From NCBI GenBank assembly GCA_002104895.1, contig MCFG01000345.1, positions 1 to 64,000 of the forward strand: a DNA stretch of 64,000 bases. Direction: 5' to 3'. The notes below the pieces were generated by a model, which had not been told where the DNA came from, ran no database searches, and saw only the letters and a list, made by a program, of their open reading frames with translations. Of this stretch, positions 27,117-42,993 are shown one piece after another (positions within the stretch are counted from its first letter, which is position 1; each line of letters starts with the position of its first letter). The DNA comes from Anaeromyces robustus (lineage: Eukaryota > Neocallimastigomycota > Neocallimastigomycetes > Neocallimastigales > Neocallimastigaceae). The position numbers and the translations under genes are program-made.

Positions 27117-28694
27117 ATGTCTGGAACAATATCAATGTCTGGTTCAAATATTATTGAGGATAATAGTAATGTACCAGTTGTATCAATTCAATTTGTATCT
27201 TATCCGGATGAATCTAGAAGTCCACATCCATTAACATTTGATAAAATTGAACGTGATCTTATTGAAGGAATGGTAGTAAAAATTGGTAGACAAGTAAATA
27301 GACCAGGAAATAATAATGATAATATTGCAAATGATAATGCTATTTGGTTTAAAAGTAAGGTTGTTAGTAGAAGCCATGCAGAAATATGGGCTAAAGATGG
27401 ACAAGTAATTTATTATTATAATCATAATAAATTATAATAAAAAAATAATTATTACATAAATAATTAATATATAAAATAAAATAAAATAATTAAACTTTAT
27501 TTAATTTAATTTTATTTATATAAATAATTAATAAATATGTTACAACAACAATAACAATAACAACAACAACAACAACAATAACAATAACAATAACAATAAC
27601 AATAACACAATAACAATAATAAATAGGTTTATTTAAAAGATACAGCTAGTTCTTCAGGTACATTTTTAAATCATATGAGACTTAGTCCTTCAGGAAAAGA
27701 AAGTAGACCATATCCTTTAAAAGATAATGATATTATTCAATTAGGTATTGATTATCAAGGAAAAGATGAAGGTAAATATATATTTGTAATAAAAATGATT
27801 TAATAATATTATTATATTATTATATATTCAGGCAATTAAAAATAATATTAAACTTATTAAATAAAATAAAATAAAATAAAATAAAATAAAATAAAATAAA
27901 ATAAAATAAAATAAAATAAAATAAAATAAAATAAAATAAAATAAAATAAAATAAAATAAAATAAAATAAAATAAAATAAAATAAAATAAAATAAAATAAA
28001 ATAAAATAAAATAAAATAAAATAAAATAAAATAAAATAAAATAAAATAAAATAAAATAAAATAAAATAAAATAAAATAAAATAAAAATAAAAATAAAAAT
28101 AAAATAAAATAAAATAAAAATAAAAATAAAATAAAATAGAATAAAATATATACTTAACAAAAACTAACTAATTAAATTTTATTTAATTTTACTAACAAAA
28201 ACTAACTATATTAAATTTTATTTAATTTTACTATATGTAATTCTTTTTATATTAATTATGGCTATGATGGATGATTTCTGTAATGATTATTTGAATACTT
28301 TTTTATATTCTATTTATTAACGAAACATACAAATAAAGATATATATAAATGTGTTATCATAAAAATTGTTATTGTTAATAGAAAAGTTATACAACAACGT
28401 AGACAAGCTAACCCAACAAGGTAAAATTTAAATTATATTATAATATTAAAAAGTTTTAAATAAATATGGTTGTGTTTTTAATAGATATTATTATCATTAT
28501 ATTAATAAAATATAATAATGTTATATATATTATATATATTATTAAAATTTAAATACTCAATGATATTTAATATATATATATTATATTCTTACATAATATT
28601 TGTATTTTATTAACTATATTATATTATATTTTATAATATTTATATTATAAAATTTTATATTAAATTATATATAATATATATACTATAAAAAACA

Positions 28695-28735
<41 letters not shown>

Positions 28736-29585
28736 TAATAAAAATAATAAAAATAATAGATTTAGAGCTGCATTAAAAGCTCTTTTATCAGCTACTAATC
28801 CATATTCTAGTCATACAGCTGATGATGAAATTAATTCAAAAAGTTCAGTGGATTGTTGTATTTGTTTATGTGGTATAGGGCCATTCCAAGCTTTATTTGT
28901 TGCACCATGTTCTCATTGCTTCCATTATAAATGTGTTACACCAATTCTTTCAGCTGGTAATATGTTCCAATGTCCATTATGTCGTCAAGTTGCTAATTTA
29001 GTTGCTAGTGTTAGTATGGAAAGTTTTAGTGGATTAGATGAAGATATCGATACAAATGCCTTATCTAGTTCACCAGGAATATTATCAAGTACACCTATTA
29101 CTACTGTATCAACGACTAGAAGACCAATATCATCTACTAGAACAGAAGATGATGAAATGAGATTTCAATTAAATAATAGATTAAATAATGCTAGTACAGA
29201 TACCAATTGTACTAATACACCACCTATTCAAGATATTGGAGATAATCAAGACAATGGACATCCAGCTAGTACTTTACATAATGCTATTTTCCCTTCTAAT
29301 GATAATTCTAATATAAATAATGCATCAAATCCTATAAATATTTTAAATAATGATGTAAATAATAATGGAACACATAATAATCAACGTCCAAATACTTTTT
29401 TTAATGATGTCAATCCCCGTGCACGGGTTTTAACATCAGAGAATTTAAATGGTATTCTAACTGATATGGATAATGACGATTCTTTGGCTCCAGTTAATCC
29501 AAATAATGTTAATGGTGCTGAAAGAGAAGGCGACGGCGTTAATCTTGCTACTCATCTTATGAATAATATGGATATTCATGAATAA
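27117..29585 (+). CDS. DMA1: FHA-RING E3 ubiquitin ligase of the Dma1/CHFR family
   Basis: Dma-type ligases read phosphothreonine marks through an FHA domain and ubiquitinate mitotic checkpoint, septin or cytokinesis targets. Four exons (27117-27404, 27627-27771, 28387-28420, 28760-29585) give 430 residues. The FHA domain (about 20-145) shows VVKIGRQVNRP, SKVVSRSHAEIW and VYLKDTASSSGTFLNHMRLS. The linker (about 145-170) reads RQANPTRFRAALKALL. The RING finger (188-231) shows CCICLCGIGPFQALFVAPC, CSHCFHYKC and CPLCR. The remaining 200 residues are Asn/Ser/Thr-rich and disordered. The small third exon is the least certain part. An acceptor four bases upstream of the chosen one leads to a stop, whereas the chosen one keeps the frame. 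Intron 2 (27772-28386) carries a pentanucleotide microsatellite and a 20-codon open run (about 28260-28322) that I did not include. Confidence 0.9.
27860..28139. repeat. (AAAAT)n pentanucleotide microsatellite
   Basis: About 55 near-perfect pentanucleotide copies in intron 2 of the FHA-RING ligase gene; a few AAAAAT variants lie at the right end. Confidence 0.97.
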
Positions 29586-31484
29586 AATGGACATTAAAAA
29601 AAAATAAAAAATAAAAAAAAAAAAGAATTAAAAAAAAATAAAAAGAAAAAAAAAAAAATTAAAAAAAAAATAATAATAATAATTATTCATTCCTTTAAAT
29701 AATAATAAATATTAATAAAAATTAAATAGAATACTTTTGAAAATTTTTTTTTTTTTTATTTAATAAAAAAATACAATAAAAATAATATGATAATGATAAA
29801 AATATAAAAATAAAAATAAGAAACAAATATAAAAGTAAAATAAAATGAAAATAAAAATGAGAAATAAAAAATAATTTAATTTATTATTTTATTTTTTATT
29901 TATTTATTTATTTTTGTTTTATTTTATCATATTTTATTTTTATTTTTATTTTTATATATTTTATTTTATTCTATTCTATTTTATTTAATTTAATTTTTTC
30001 TTTCTTTCCTTCTTTTTTTTTTTTTTTAATGATTATCTTTTTTATTTTTTTTTTAATAATTATATTATAGTTTTAATATATATAATTTTTAATTATCATT
30101 TATACATTTATATAATTATAAATTTTTTTTTTTTTATTATTATTTTTATTTTTATTTTTCTTTTTAAATTTTCTTTTTTTGTATTTTATTTTTTTTTTTT
30201 ATCATAAATACTCAAATAACAATAAATAAAAATTCTTTAGTAAAAAAAAAAGCATAAATAATTTAATATTAATAAAACAAAAAAAAAAAAAAGTAAAAAA
30301 AAAAGTAAAAAAAAATAAAACTAAAAAAAAAAAATAAAAAAATAAAACTAAAAAAAAAATAATGAAAAAGTTTTTTTTTATATATATGTATAATTAAGAA
30401 TAAAATAATAATAAAATAAAAATTATAAGAAAAAAAAAAGTATAATAATATAATAATAATAGTAATAACAAGTAAACCAAAGTTGAAATAAATAAACAAA
30501 AAAATAAAAAATAAAATAAAATAAAAATTTTATTTTATTTTTTTTTTTATTATTATTAAATGAAAAGAAATTTATGAGGGTATATTATACTTCATAAAGA
30601 AAATTACTATTTAATATATATATATTTTAATTTATTTTGTATTGTGAAATATGAAAGAAGAATTACTTATAGGTATATTTTTAATTCTATTTTATCATAT
30701 AAAATTCATTAAATATTTATAATTCATTTTACCTTACTATTTAAAATTATAATAATAAAAATTAACCCAAGATTTATTTTTATTAATATTTAAATAATTT
30801 ATATAATTATATTAATAATAAGTAAAATTAAAAAAAAATAATAATATAAAATAATTATATACAGTTAAATGATATATAATTGAAACCTTTTTTTTTTAAT
30901 ATTTTAGTAGTTATGATATATATATGTATAAATTACTTTCAATTTTTTCATTATTGGTTTGTTTTTTTTTCTTCAAAAATAAGCTTGATTTGTTAACTTT
31001 TACCTTGTTCATTTTATTTTTATATTAATACTTATAATATTCTTTATTTTTATTATTATCTTTTTTTTGTTGTTTTTGTCTAATCCAATATTTTAAATAC
31101 AATTAATAATATGGACTAATAAAAAAATTGTAAAAAAAAAATAGATTCCTTTTTATGTTTTTTTAAAATAAATTTCTTTTAATCATTCTGTTTTTATTTT
31201 ATTTTTATTTTTTTTTTTAGAAATTTTATAAAACATATTTTCATTATTATTATTAAATTTTTAAAAATAAAAATATTAAAAAATAAAAAATATTAAAAAA
31301 CGATCAATATATAATATATAATATATAATAAAATTTTTTTGTTTTTTTTGACCAATAAGATTTAAGTATTTTTAAAATACATATTTTTTTTTTTTTTTTT
31401 TTTTTTTAAATATATATAATTAAAATAATTTTTTCTTTTTATTATTATTATTTTATTATTTATATATATAATTTAAATACCTAA
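29586..31484. other. Intergenic region between the FHA-RING gene and UTP15
   Basis: Begins with A-rich then T-rich low-complexity DNA (29590-30200), probably including the 3' flank of the ligase gene, followed by A/T mixed sequence. The T tract at about 31386-31407 lies just upstream of UTP15. No gene-like frame is seen on either strand. Confidence 0.6.
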
Positions 31485-34953
<3,469 letters not shown>

Positions 34954-36342
34954 TAATATATAAAATATTATTTATAATTTATTATTTTTATTCTTTAATA
35001 TAATTACAATTTATTATTATTATTATTTTTTTTAAAAATAATATTTTTATTTATAAACAAATTTAGTACCTTTTTTTACTATTTATATTTTTTGTTTTTT
35101 AAATATTTAACATATAATATTTATTATATTTATTTTGATAGATTTAACATTAATGATAATTAATTCATAAAGAAAGATAAAAATAAAATAAAAATAAAAA
35201 TAATGAAAAAAAAAAAAAAGTTTTATATTTCATTCTATAAAAACTTTTTTTTTCTTTTTAATTTTTACTAATAAAAACTATAAAATATTATCTTTAATTA
35301 AAAATTATATATTTTAGAACTTTTTTTTTTTTTAATAATTCTCAATTTTAAATAAAAATAAAAATATATTAATATATATATATATATATATAATATCTAA
35401 TCTGTTTTAATAATTTATGTGTTATTATTCTTATTCTTATTATTCTTCTTATTATTATTTTATAATTTTGTAATAATTATAAATAAATAAGGAATTAACA
35501 AAAAAATCAAAGAATTAAAACCACTTTTTCGATAATATATAACCACTTTTTCGATATTATTATATAGAATAATAATAATAATTATAAAAAAAAAAAAAAA
35601 TTAAAATTATCAAAGCATAATAAACCAAAACCAAAAACCAAATAAACAATTATAAACAAAAAAAAGCATACATTAAAAATTATTTAAGTTTTACATAATA
35701 ATATATATTGATAATTGAATTTTTTTTTTTTATCGATATTTTTATCTATATATTTTACAATATTAATTGCTATTATTTATTTATTTATTATTATTATTAT
35801 TATATAAAATTTTCTTTTTTCTTTTCTTTTTTTCTATTTTTTTTTTTCCTTTTTCTTTGTTCTAAGTTCATTTTTCATTTTTTTTTTTTTTTTTTTAATT
35901 ATTACTTTATTTTTCATTTTTTTATTTTTTTATTTTTTTATTTTTTTATTATTATTTTATTATGATTATTATTATTATTATTATTTTCTTATTAATGATG
36001 CAATAATCAATATATATGTATTAAATAAATAAATATATATTTATAAAAAATAACAAAAAAATAAATAGCTTATATTGATTAATATTATTTTATTATGATT
36101 ATTGTAAATTAATTTCTACTGCTCTAATTAATAAAATAAAAATAAAATAAAATAAAATAAATAAAAAAAAAAAAAAAGATAAAAAAAAAGAAAAAAAATA
36201 ATTATTTCTTTTTTTTCTATTTTCTATAATATTTTTTTTTTTAATAATTAATAATGATATTGTATTATAAAAAATATTTATAATGATTATAATGATTATA
36301 TTATATAATAATAATAATAATAATAATACTTATTATTATTAC

Positions 36343-36382
<40 letters not shown>

Positions 36383-36567
36383 TTATGTCATTTACTATAA
36401 TATTGATTTTTATTTTTCCCTCCTATTGAATTGAATTGAAATATTTTTATATTTTTTATTTTTTATTTTAATTTTATATTTTAATATTGTTTTTTTTTTT
36501 TTTTTTTTTTTTTTTTTCCTTTTTTTCTAATTATAGTATTAATATTTTAATACTATCTCATTTAATT
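34954..36567. other. Convergent intergenic region (3' flanks of UTP15 and the CK2 gene)
   Basis: A 1.6-kb stretch of A/T low complexity including a duplicated phrase, aaccactttttcgata, at about 35519 and 35542, T-rich blocks (35710-35960, 36490-36517) and a (TTA)n tract near 36340-36382. No gene is seen. Confidence 0.6.
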
Positions 36568-37250
36568 TTAAACGTCACGAACTTCATCTATAAATATGAT
36601 AATTATATTATATAAATAAATGAAATAAAAAAATTAAAAAGAGTTAATATAAATAAATATTAATTCTCTTATTATAATTTTATTTATTTAGTTTTTTTTT
36701 TTTTTTTTAATATATTACCAAAGAATCTATGAGCCATAGCTTCTTGAGCTGTTAATCTTGTTTGATGATCATATCTTAATAAACTATCAACTAAATCAAT
36801 ACCATCATCAGTTGCTACTTCTTTATTTTCATCATTAACGAAAATTGACCAATCTAATTTTTCGAATCTATTAATATTATATAAATATTAAATATTAATT
36901 TAATTATAACTCTTTTTATTTTAATATATATATATATATATTGGTTTTTATTTATTTATTTCTTTATTTATTAATAATATTATTAATAATAATAATACTA
37001 TTATTATTATTATTATTTTCTTAATACTACTTACTCATAACTTTCAAGAAGTCTTTTAATCTTTGAACTTAATTTAATATTATAATCATTAATATAATCA
37101 TGAAGATCATCTGTACCTAATACAGCCATAATCTTTAAAAGTTGATCTTCATCACTATCTCCTTTAAAGAAAAATTCTTTTTTAAATATCTTTATATTAT
37201 ATTTATATTATAAAAATATAATATATAATATATATATATTAATATAATTT

Positions 37251-37283
<33 letters not shown>

Positions 37284-38950
37284 TTATAAACTAAAAAAAA
37301 AAAAAAAAAAAAAAAAAAAAGATTTTTTTATTAATAATAGTTACCAAACCAGCAACAACTACACCTAAACTCCACATATCCAATGAATAATCATATAATT
37401 GATAATTAACTAATTGTTCAGGTGCTTTATAATATCTTGAAGCTACTCTAACATTATTCTTTACACCAACATGATAGAAATCAGCAAGACCCCAATCAAG
37501 AAGCCAAACTTCTCTTGTCTTTTGATCAATACAAATATTATGTGGTTTAACATCTCTATGCATAATACCTCTTGAATGAGCATATTGTAAAGCCTTTAAT
37601 AATTCGAAAATAAAACGTTTAATTTCATGAAGGTCAAAAGTTGGATATTCTACTTTCCAATTTTTACTGTTAATATATGGGAAGACAAGTGTTGGATTAC
37701 CTTCCTAAAAATATATATTATATATTATTTGATATATATTAATATAATAATGATAAATCGATAATAAATAAAATAATAAATAATAAATAATAAATAATAA
37801 ATAATAAATAATAAATAATAAATAATAAATAATAAATAATAAATAATTAAATAGTAAAATAATAAATAATTGAATAATAAATAATTAAATAGAATAGTAA
37901 AATAATAAATTATTATTAAACTATAAAATTTAATGTATATATATATATATATTTTTTTTTTTTTTAATATATTTACTTTCTGATCCTTAATAACATCAAG
38001 TAATGGAATAATATTTGGTCCATCTTTCAAATCTTTTAAAATTAAAATTTCTCTTCTGATACGTTTAGTACGTTCTGGTTTAAATACTTTCATTACTAAT
38101 GGAAAATCGTATTCTGGGGATTTACATTTATAAACATTTGAATATTTTCCTCTACCAATAGCATCACCAACTATATATTTAGAATTATCACTATTATTAT
38201 TTAAAAATTGAATATATATATATTTTATATTTTATATTTTATATAATTAATATATATACTTAAATTTATAATACTCTAAAAAATTTTTTTATTATTTTAT
38301 TATTTTTTAATTTATTTTTTATATTATTTTTTTTCTCTTATTTATTTTTTAAATGACCGGAATCTATTAAAAATATTATTCCTATATAAATATTATATAA
38401 TATTATTCTAATTTATATTAATTTATATATAAATAATAATCAATATTTACTTGAATTCTAAAGTTGTACTTTCCCAATCCCAATATTCTTTTGGCATTTT
38501 TTCATTAACATGAGCAAATACTCTTGACATATTTCTAACACGTGGATAAGTTGATTCTTGTGATATGGAAGCAGTAGTTGTAAAAATTTTTTGAATGATA
38601 TTTTTGTGAGCTGCTTCAGTTTTTGGAGCTACATTTGAATCTATATTTGAATCTACATTTACTGTAGTTTTGTTTTTCGGTTCACTACTACCTAAAAATC
38701 CTAATTTTGAAAATATGAAATACATTATAAGAAATACTTTGAAAATGTAAAAAGTATATCCAAAAGCAATTCCAAATTTTGTACGACTTAATGATCTTGG
38801 TTTCAATGAAAAAATCCAAAGAAGTGTTTTTTTACAATAATGAAAAGAAACTTTCTTTAAAGAATTAGATTCGTAACTTGATTTTGGATGAGATTTATAA
38901 TTATACTCGGGAAGAGAGTATTTTTCTGAATAGTTAAGACCTGACGACAT
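36568..38950 (-). CDS. CKA1: Casein kinase 2 catalytic subunit alpha with an N-terminal membrane-anchor extension
   Basis: CK2 alpha is an acidophilic Ser/Thr kinase. Six exons (38950-38451, 38190-37977, 37704-37345, 37189-37035, 36867-36719, 36587-36568) give 465 residues; CK2 alpha usually has 330-390. The kinase part starts near [19 protein letters not shown] (143-161). It has the Gly loop GRGKYSNV (179-186), catalytic Lys201, the CK2 basic cluster [20 protein letters not shown] (Asp289), DWG (308-310) instead of DFG, and [15 protein letters not shown]. All catalytic residues are present. The odd part is residues 1-142: a basic segment, then a hydrophobic stretch (about 59-83, from [20 protein letters not shown]), then a Ser/Thr/Asn stalk. 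This open frame has gene-like composition and no stop. An internal Met141 just before the canonical start could give a normal soluble form. The positive charges before the membrane segment favour a signal-anchor with the kinase on the far side; that is inference. Confidence 0.9.
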
Positions 38951-40249
38951 TAATTAAATTTGTATATATATTCTTTTTTTTTTTTTTTTGATTATTATTA
39001 TTTTATAAAATGATTGAAAAAAAATATTTTTGTAATTATTATTACTTTTCTAAAAAAAAAAAAAAAACAATAGTAATAATTATTACTTTATCTAAAATTT
39101 CTATATTACTTATATATTTATTATTAATTAAGTTTATTGATAGATTATATTTTTTTCTTATTCTAAAATATCAATGAAAAAATATCAACATTAAATAATT
39201 TTATTATTTTATTTTATAATATTATTTTATTGCTTTGTTTATATTTTATATTTTTTGTTGTTTAATTTATTTTTTCTCCTTATTTCATACTTTTCTGGTA
39301 TGAAGTTTATAACTGATTTTATTTTATATCTATAATTAAAAAATATATATATATTATATTCTTTATTCTATTAAATATTTGTTATATATTTAGTTTTAAA
39401 ATAAATAATTATGATTTCGAGTATTAAATTATATTAACTAGATATTTATATATATAATATTTATTAATTATTTGTAAATAATTAAAAACCTTTAAAATTA
39501 TACATATATTTTAATCAACTATATAATTTAATTATTCTCTATCATTTATTCAATTTTTTTTTTTTTTTTATGAGCTTTTTTTTTTATTTTTTTTTTTATT
39601 TTTTTTTTTATTTTTTTATTTTTTTTTATTTTTAAAAAAAGAAAAGAAAAGAAAGTTGTATTCTATAAGATAAAAATTTATTAAAAAGCATTATATAAAT
39701 TTATTACAAAGTTTAAGAAATAATTAAAATAATTTTTCAAATTTTTTTACCTAAAACTTTACATAAATAAAATAAATAAATAAATAAATAAATAATAAAT
39801 AAATAAATAATTAGATAAACTAATAAATAATTAGATTAATAATAGATCAAATTTTATGTAGGAAAAAAAATTTGTATATAAAATGCTGTCAATATTATAT
39901 TACATTATATTCTATAATATATTGAAATATAATAGAATATATATTAAAAATAATATATATAATAAATATAAATAAATATAAATATATATAAATTTATATA
40001 AATTTATTTAATAATTAAAAATATATTTAATTAATATATAAATATATAAATATATAAATATATAAATATATAAATAAATAAATAAATAAATAATGAATAT
40101 AATAAATAATGAATATAATAAATAATGAATAATAAATAATAAATAATAAATAATTAATATTTGATTATTTGATATAATAAACAAAAATAAATAAAATTTG
40201 AATATTATTTGTTAAAAAAAAATTAAATAAAAATTACAAGATTCCATAT

Positions 40250-40292
<43 letters not shown>

Positions 40293-40748
40293 TTTTATTT
40301 ATGTAATTACAAAACATAAATTATTACAAAATGTTTCAAGTATTTTTACGTTTAACTGCTAAATACTTGAAACAATATTATAATAAACAAACAAACAAAC
40401 AAATAAATAAATAAATAATAAATAATAAATAAATAAATAAATAAATAAATATTAATAAATAAATAAATAAATAAGCAAATAAATAATTGTAATAATAAAT
40501 AATTCTATCTATAGTATAAATATTTTATACACTGTTAAAAGTATGTTAAATATTTATTTATATTATATAATTCATATAATAATTAATAAAAAATATATAT
40601 ATATAATATTAATATATGAGTCATTGAAAATTGACATTATTTATAAAATTTATTACTATCTAACCTACATTAACTTTTTATATGCATTATATATGCCACA
40701 TTGTTAAATATTACTTATTATTTTAAACTTTATTTCTAACTTTATTTC

Positions 40749-40819
<71 letters not shown>

Positions 40820-41246
40820 TTTTATGGCAATATCAATATCATTTTTGTTATACTATTTAAATAATAATAAAATTAAGAATCTAATAATAATTAAAAATAT
40901 TTAAAACTAATATTTTTACATAAAATGTTTAATCCATTATTTTAGATTTATATCATTTATTATATAAACATATGTACAAAATATATAAAAAATGTATTTA
41001 ATATTTTAAAGTTTCCAACTTTTATAAATATTTAATATACTTTTGCTTTTTTTATTAATCTTATTATTATATCGTTGTTATTAAAGTTGTCACCCAAAAT
41101 AACACTAATATTCTAAAATGAATAACCTAACTTTATAAATATTTCATTTCTATTTTAAATTAATTTATTGATGATAAAATGATTAAAGTATTCTTATTAT
41201 TATATTTTAAATATTTTTATTATTATTATATTTTATTAAATTTTAA

Positions 41247-41283
<37 letters not shown>

Positions 41284-41850
41284 TTCAAATATTGACTATA
41301 AAAAATCTAGTATATGATACATAATTAATTTATGAAATAATGTAATTAACAAATAAAATTAATTCAGTTTTTTCAATTTTCTTTAATTACTGGAATTTCA
41401 TCTTTATATTATTTAACTTTAAATTAATATATATAATATTAACATCATTCAAATTTATATAATAATATAAAAGTATCATTTAATTGTTAGATATATTCTG
41501 ATATATATAATATTAAACTTTTTCTATTTTATTTTAATTTATTTTTATTTTTTTTCATTCTTTATCTAATTTATTTGTAATTCTTTTTCTTTTTCTCTCT
41601 TTTTTTTTGATAATTTTTTTTTTAATTCTTAAATTTTTTTTTTTTGGTATTTTTCATATATATATATTTAAACATATCAATCAATTTACAAATTCATTTT
41701 TTTTATAGAAATTTTTGCATATCAATCAATAAATATTTAATAACAAAAAATTATACAATTCACTGTCTATATTTATTTTTTAATAATATAAAAGAATTAG
41801 TAAAATTCATTTATTTATTGCAAATAAATTATTAATATATTTTAAAAAAA
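38951..41850. other. Divergent intergenic region with microsatellites and a strong hairpin
   Basis: 2.9 kb between the CK2 gene (-) and the small secreted protein gene (+). Contents: T/TTTTA-rich block 39548-39630, AAAT units near 39770-39810 and 40050-40095, units of AATGAATATAATAAAT near 40092-40150, (TTTA)n 40252-40303, a hairpin at 40332-40374, and (TAA)n 40749-40818. A poly-T run lies at about 41250-41278. No gene-like frame is found. Confidence 0.6.
40332..40374. repeat. Hairpin: 14-bp perfect inverted repeat
   Basis: Arms tgtttcaagtattt (40332-40345) and aaatacttgaaaca (40361-40374) are exact reverse complements around a 15-base loop. The arms contain four G/C pairs, rare in this intergenic DNA. 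Function is unknown. Confidence 0.85.
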
Positions 41851-42258
41851 ATGTTTAAAAGTTGTATTATTATTTATAGTTTTTTATTAATTTCAGTATT
41901 TTCTATTCCATTACAATATCCTGTTTTAAATTCAAAATTAAAATGTAATGATTATACTTGTGATGAGTGTGATAATTTTTTGGACGGTTTAAAAGATGAT
42001 ATAATAGCATGTGCACAGAGTTATATTACGGATACAAATGATAATGGTTTTTTAAGTTTTACACCGGGATTACAAAAAATTAATAATGATGAATATGAAT
42101 GTGCTTCTTTTAAAATTAAAATAAATTCTAATGGTGAATATGAAGATGAAGAAACTAAAATTTTGTATGATACAAATAATTTAGTAATGATAATTAAAGA
42201 TGCAATTAATCAAACAGATTGTCAATGTAAATTTAATTATTCAATAAGTAATGAATAG
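41851..42258 (+). CDS. Small secreted cysteine-rich protein, function unknown
   Basis: A 135-residue, single-exon frame. Residues 1-18 (MFKSCIIIYSFLLISVFS) form a signal peptide with cleavage near VFS|IP. The mature part of about 117 residues is acidic and has seven cysteines: KC-x5-C-x2-C near the start, single Cys at about 51 and 87, and DCQC near the end. An odd cysteine number could allow an intermolecular bond. One N-glycosylation sequon (NQT) precedes DCQC and another (NYS) follows. The ATG is preceded by an A-rich stretch, as with other genes here. No family is recognised and there is no dockerin or carbohydrate-binding signature. It may be a secreted effector-like or cell-wall protein; that is a guess from architecture only. 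Confidence 0.75.
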   Translation: MFKSCIIIYSFLLISVFSIPLQYPVLNSKLKCNDYTCDECDNFLDGLKDDIIACAQSYITDTNDNGFLSFTPGLQKINNDEYECASFKIKINSNGEYEDEETKILYDTNNLVMIIKDAINQTDCQCKFNYSISNE

Positions 42259-42259
42259 A

Positions 42260-42299
<40 letters not shown>

Positions 42300-42993
42300 T
42301 TTTTAATAATAATAATATTATTATTATTATTTTAAGTTTGAAAATATATATTTATTATATTATATATTTTTTAAAAAAAAAAAAAAAAACAATTTTGAAA
42401 CTAGTTGTTATAATTTTTGAAATATACATACATATATAACTAAAATGTTATATATCATTAATTTATATAAATAATTAATAATTTTGTAATAATAAAACAA
42501 AAATTCTTGTAATATATAATTAAAGTATTAATATTATTGAAATTTGTAATAATAAATAATTCATAAGATGAATTATGATATTAACAATAATATTATATAA
42601 AATATATTAAAACATCAAATTTACAAATTATATATATATATAAATATATTGATATAATATGTAGAAAAACAAACCAAATAAATAAATATTTAATTAAAAA
42701 ATATATATATATATAGAATTTTAATATTTTAATAATTTTTTGTATTTTTATTTAAAATTTAAATTTTTTTTTTTTTTTTCATTTTTATTATTAATTATAA
42801 TTATTTATTATAATGAATATATTGAAATTTTTATGTGATTGGTTGAAATTAAAAATTCAAAAATTTTTTTAAATTTTTTTTTTTGGTTAATATAAAATAT
42901 GAATTAAACATTCGTTGTATTAAACAACTACTTTATCTTTTTAAGAGTTTTCCTAATTATCAATTTTTTTTTGATAATATTGAAAATATTAAA
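42259..42993. other. Intergenic region upstream of the glutamyl-tRNA synthetase gene
   Basis: A/T-rich with a (TA)n run just after the preceding stop and T tracts near 42766-42780. It should contain the promoter of the downstream gene. Nothing else is seen. Confidence 0.6.

Noticed and set aside
28382-28420. Alternative acceptor for the third exon of the FHA-RING gene
   Set aside because: Using the AG at 28380-28381 shifts the frame and reaches a stop soon after the start of exon 4. The AG at 28385-28386 keeps the frame.
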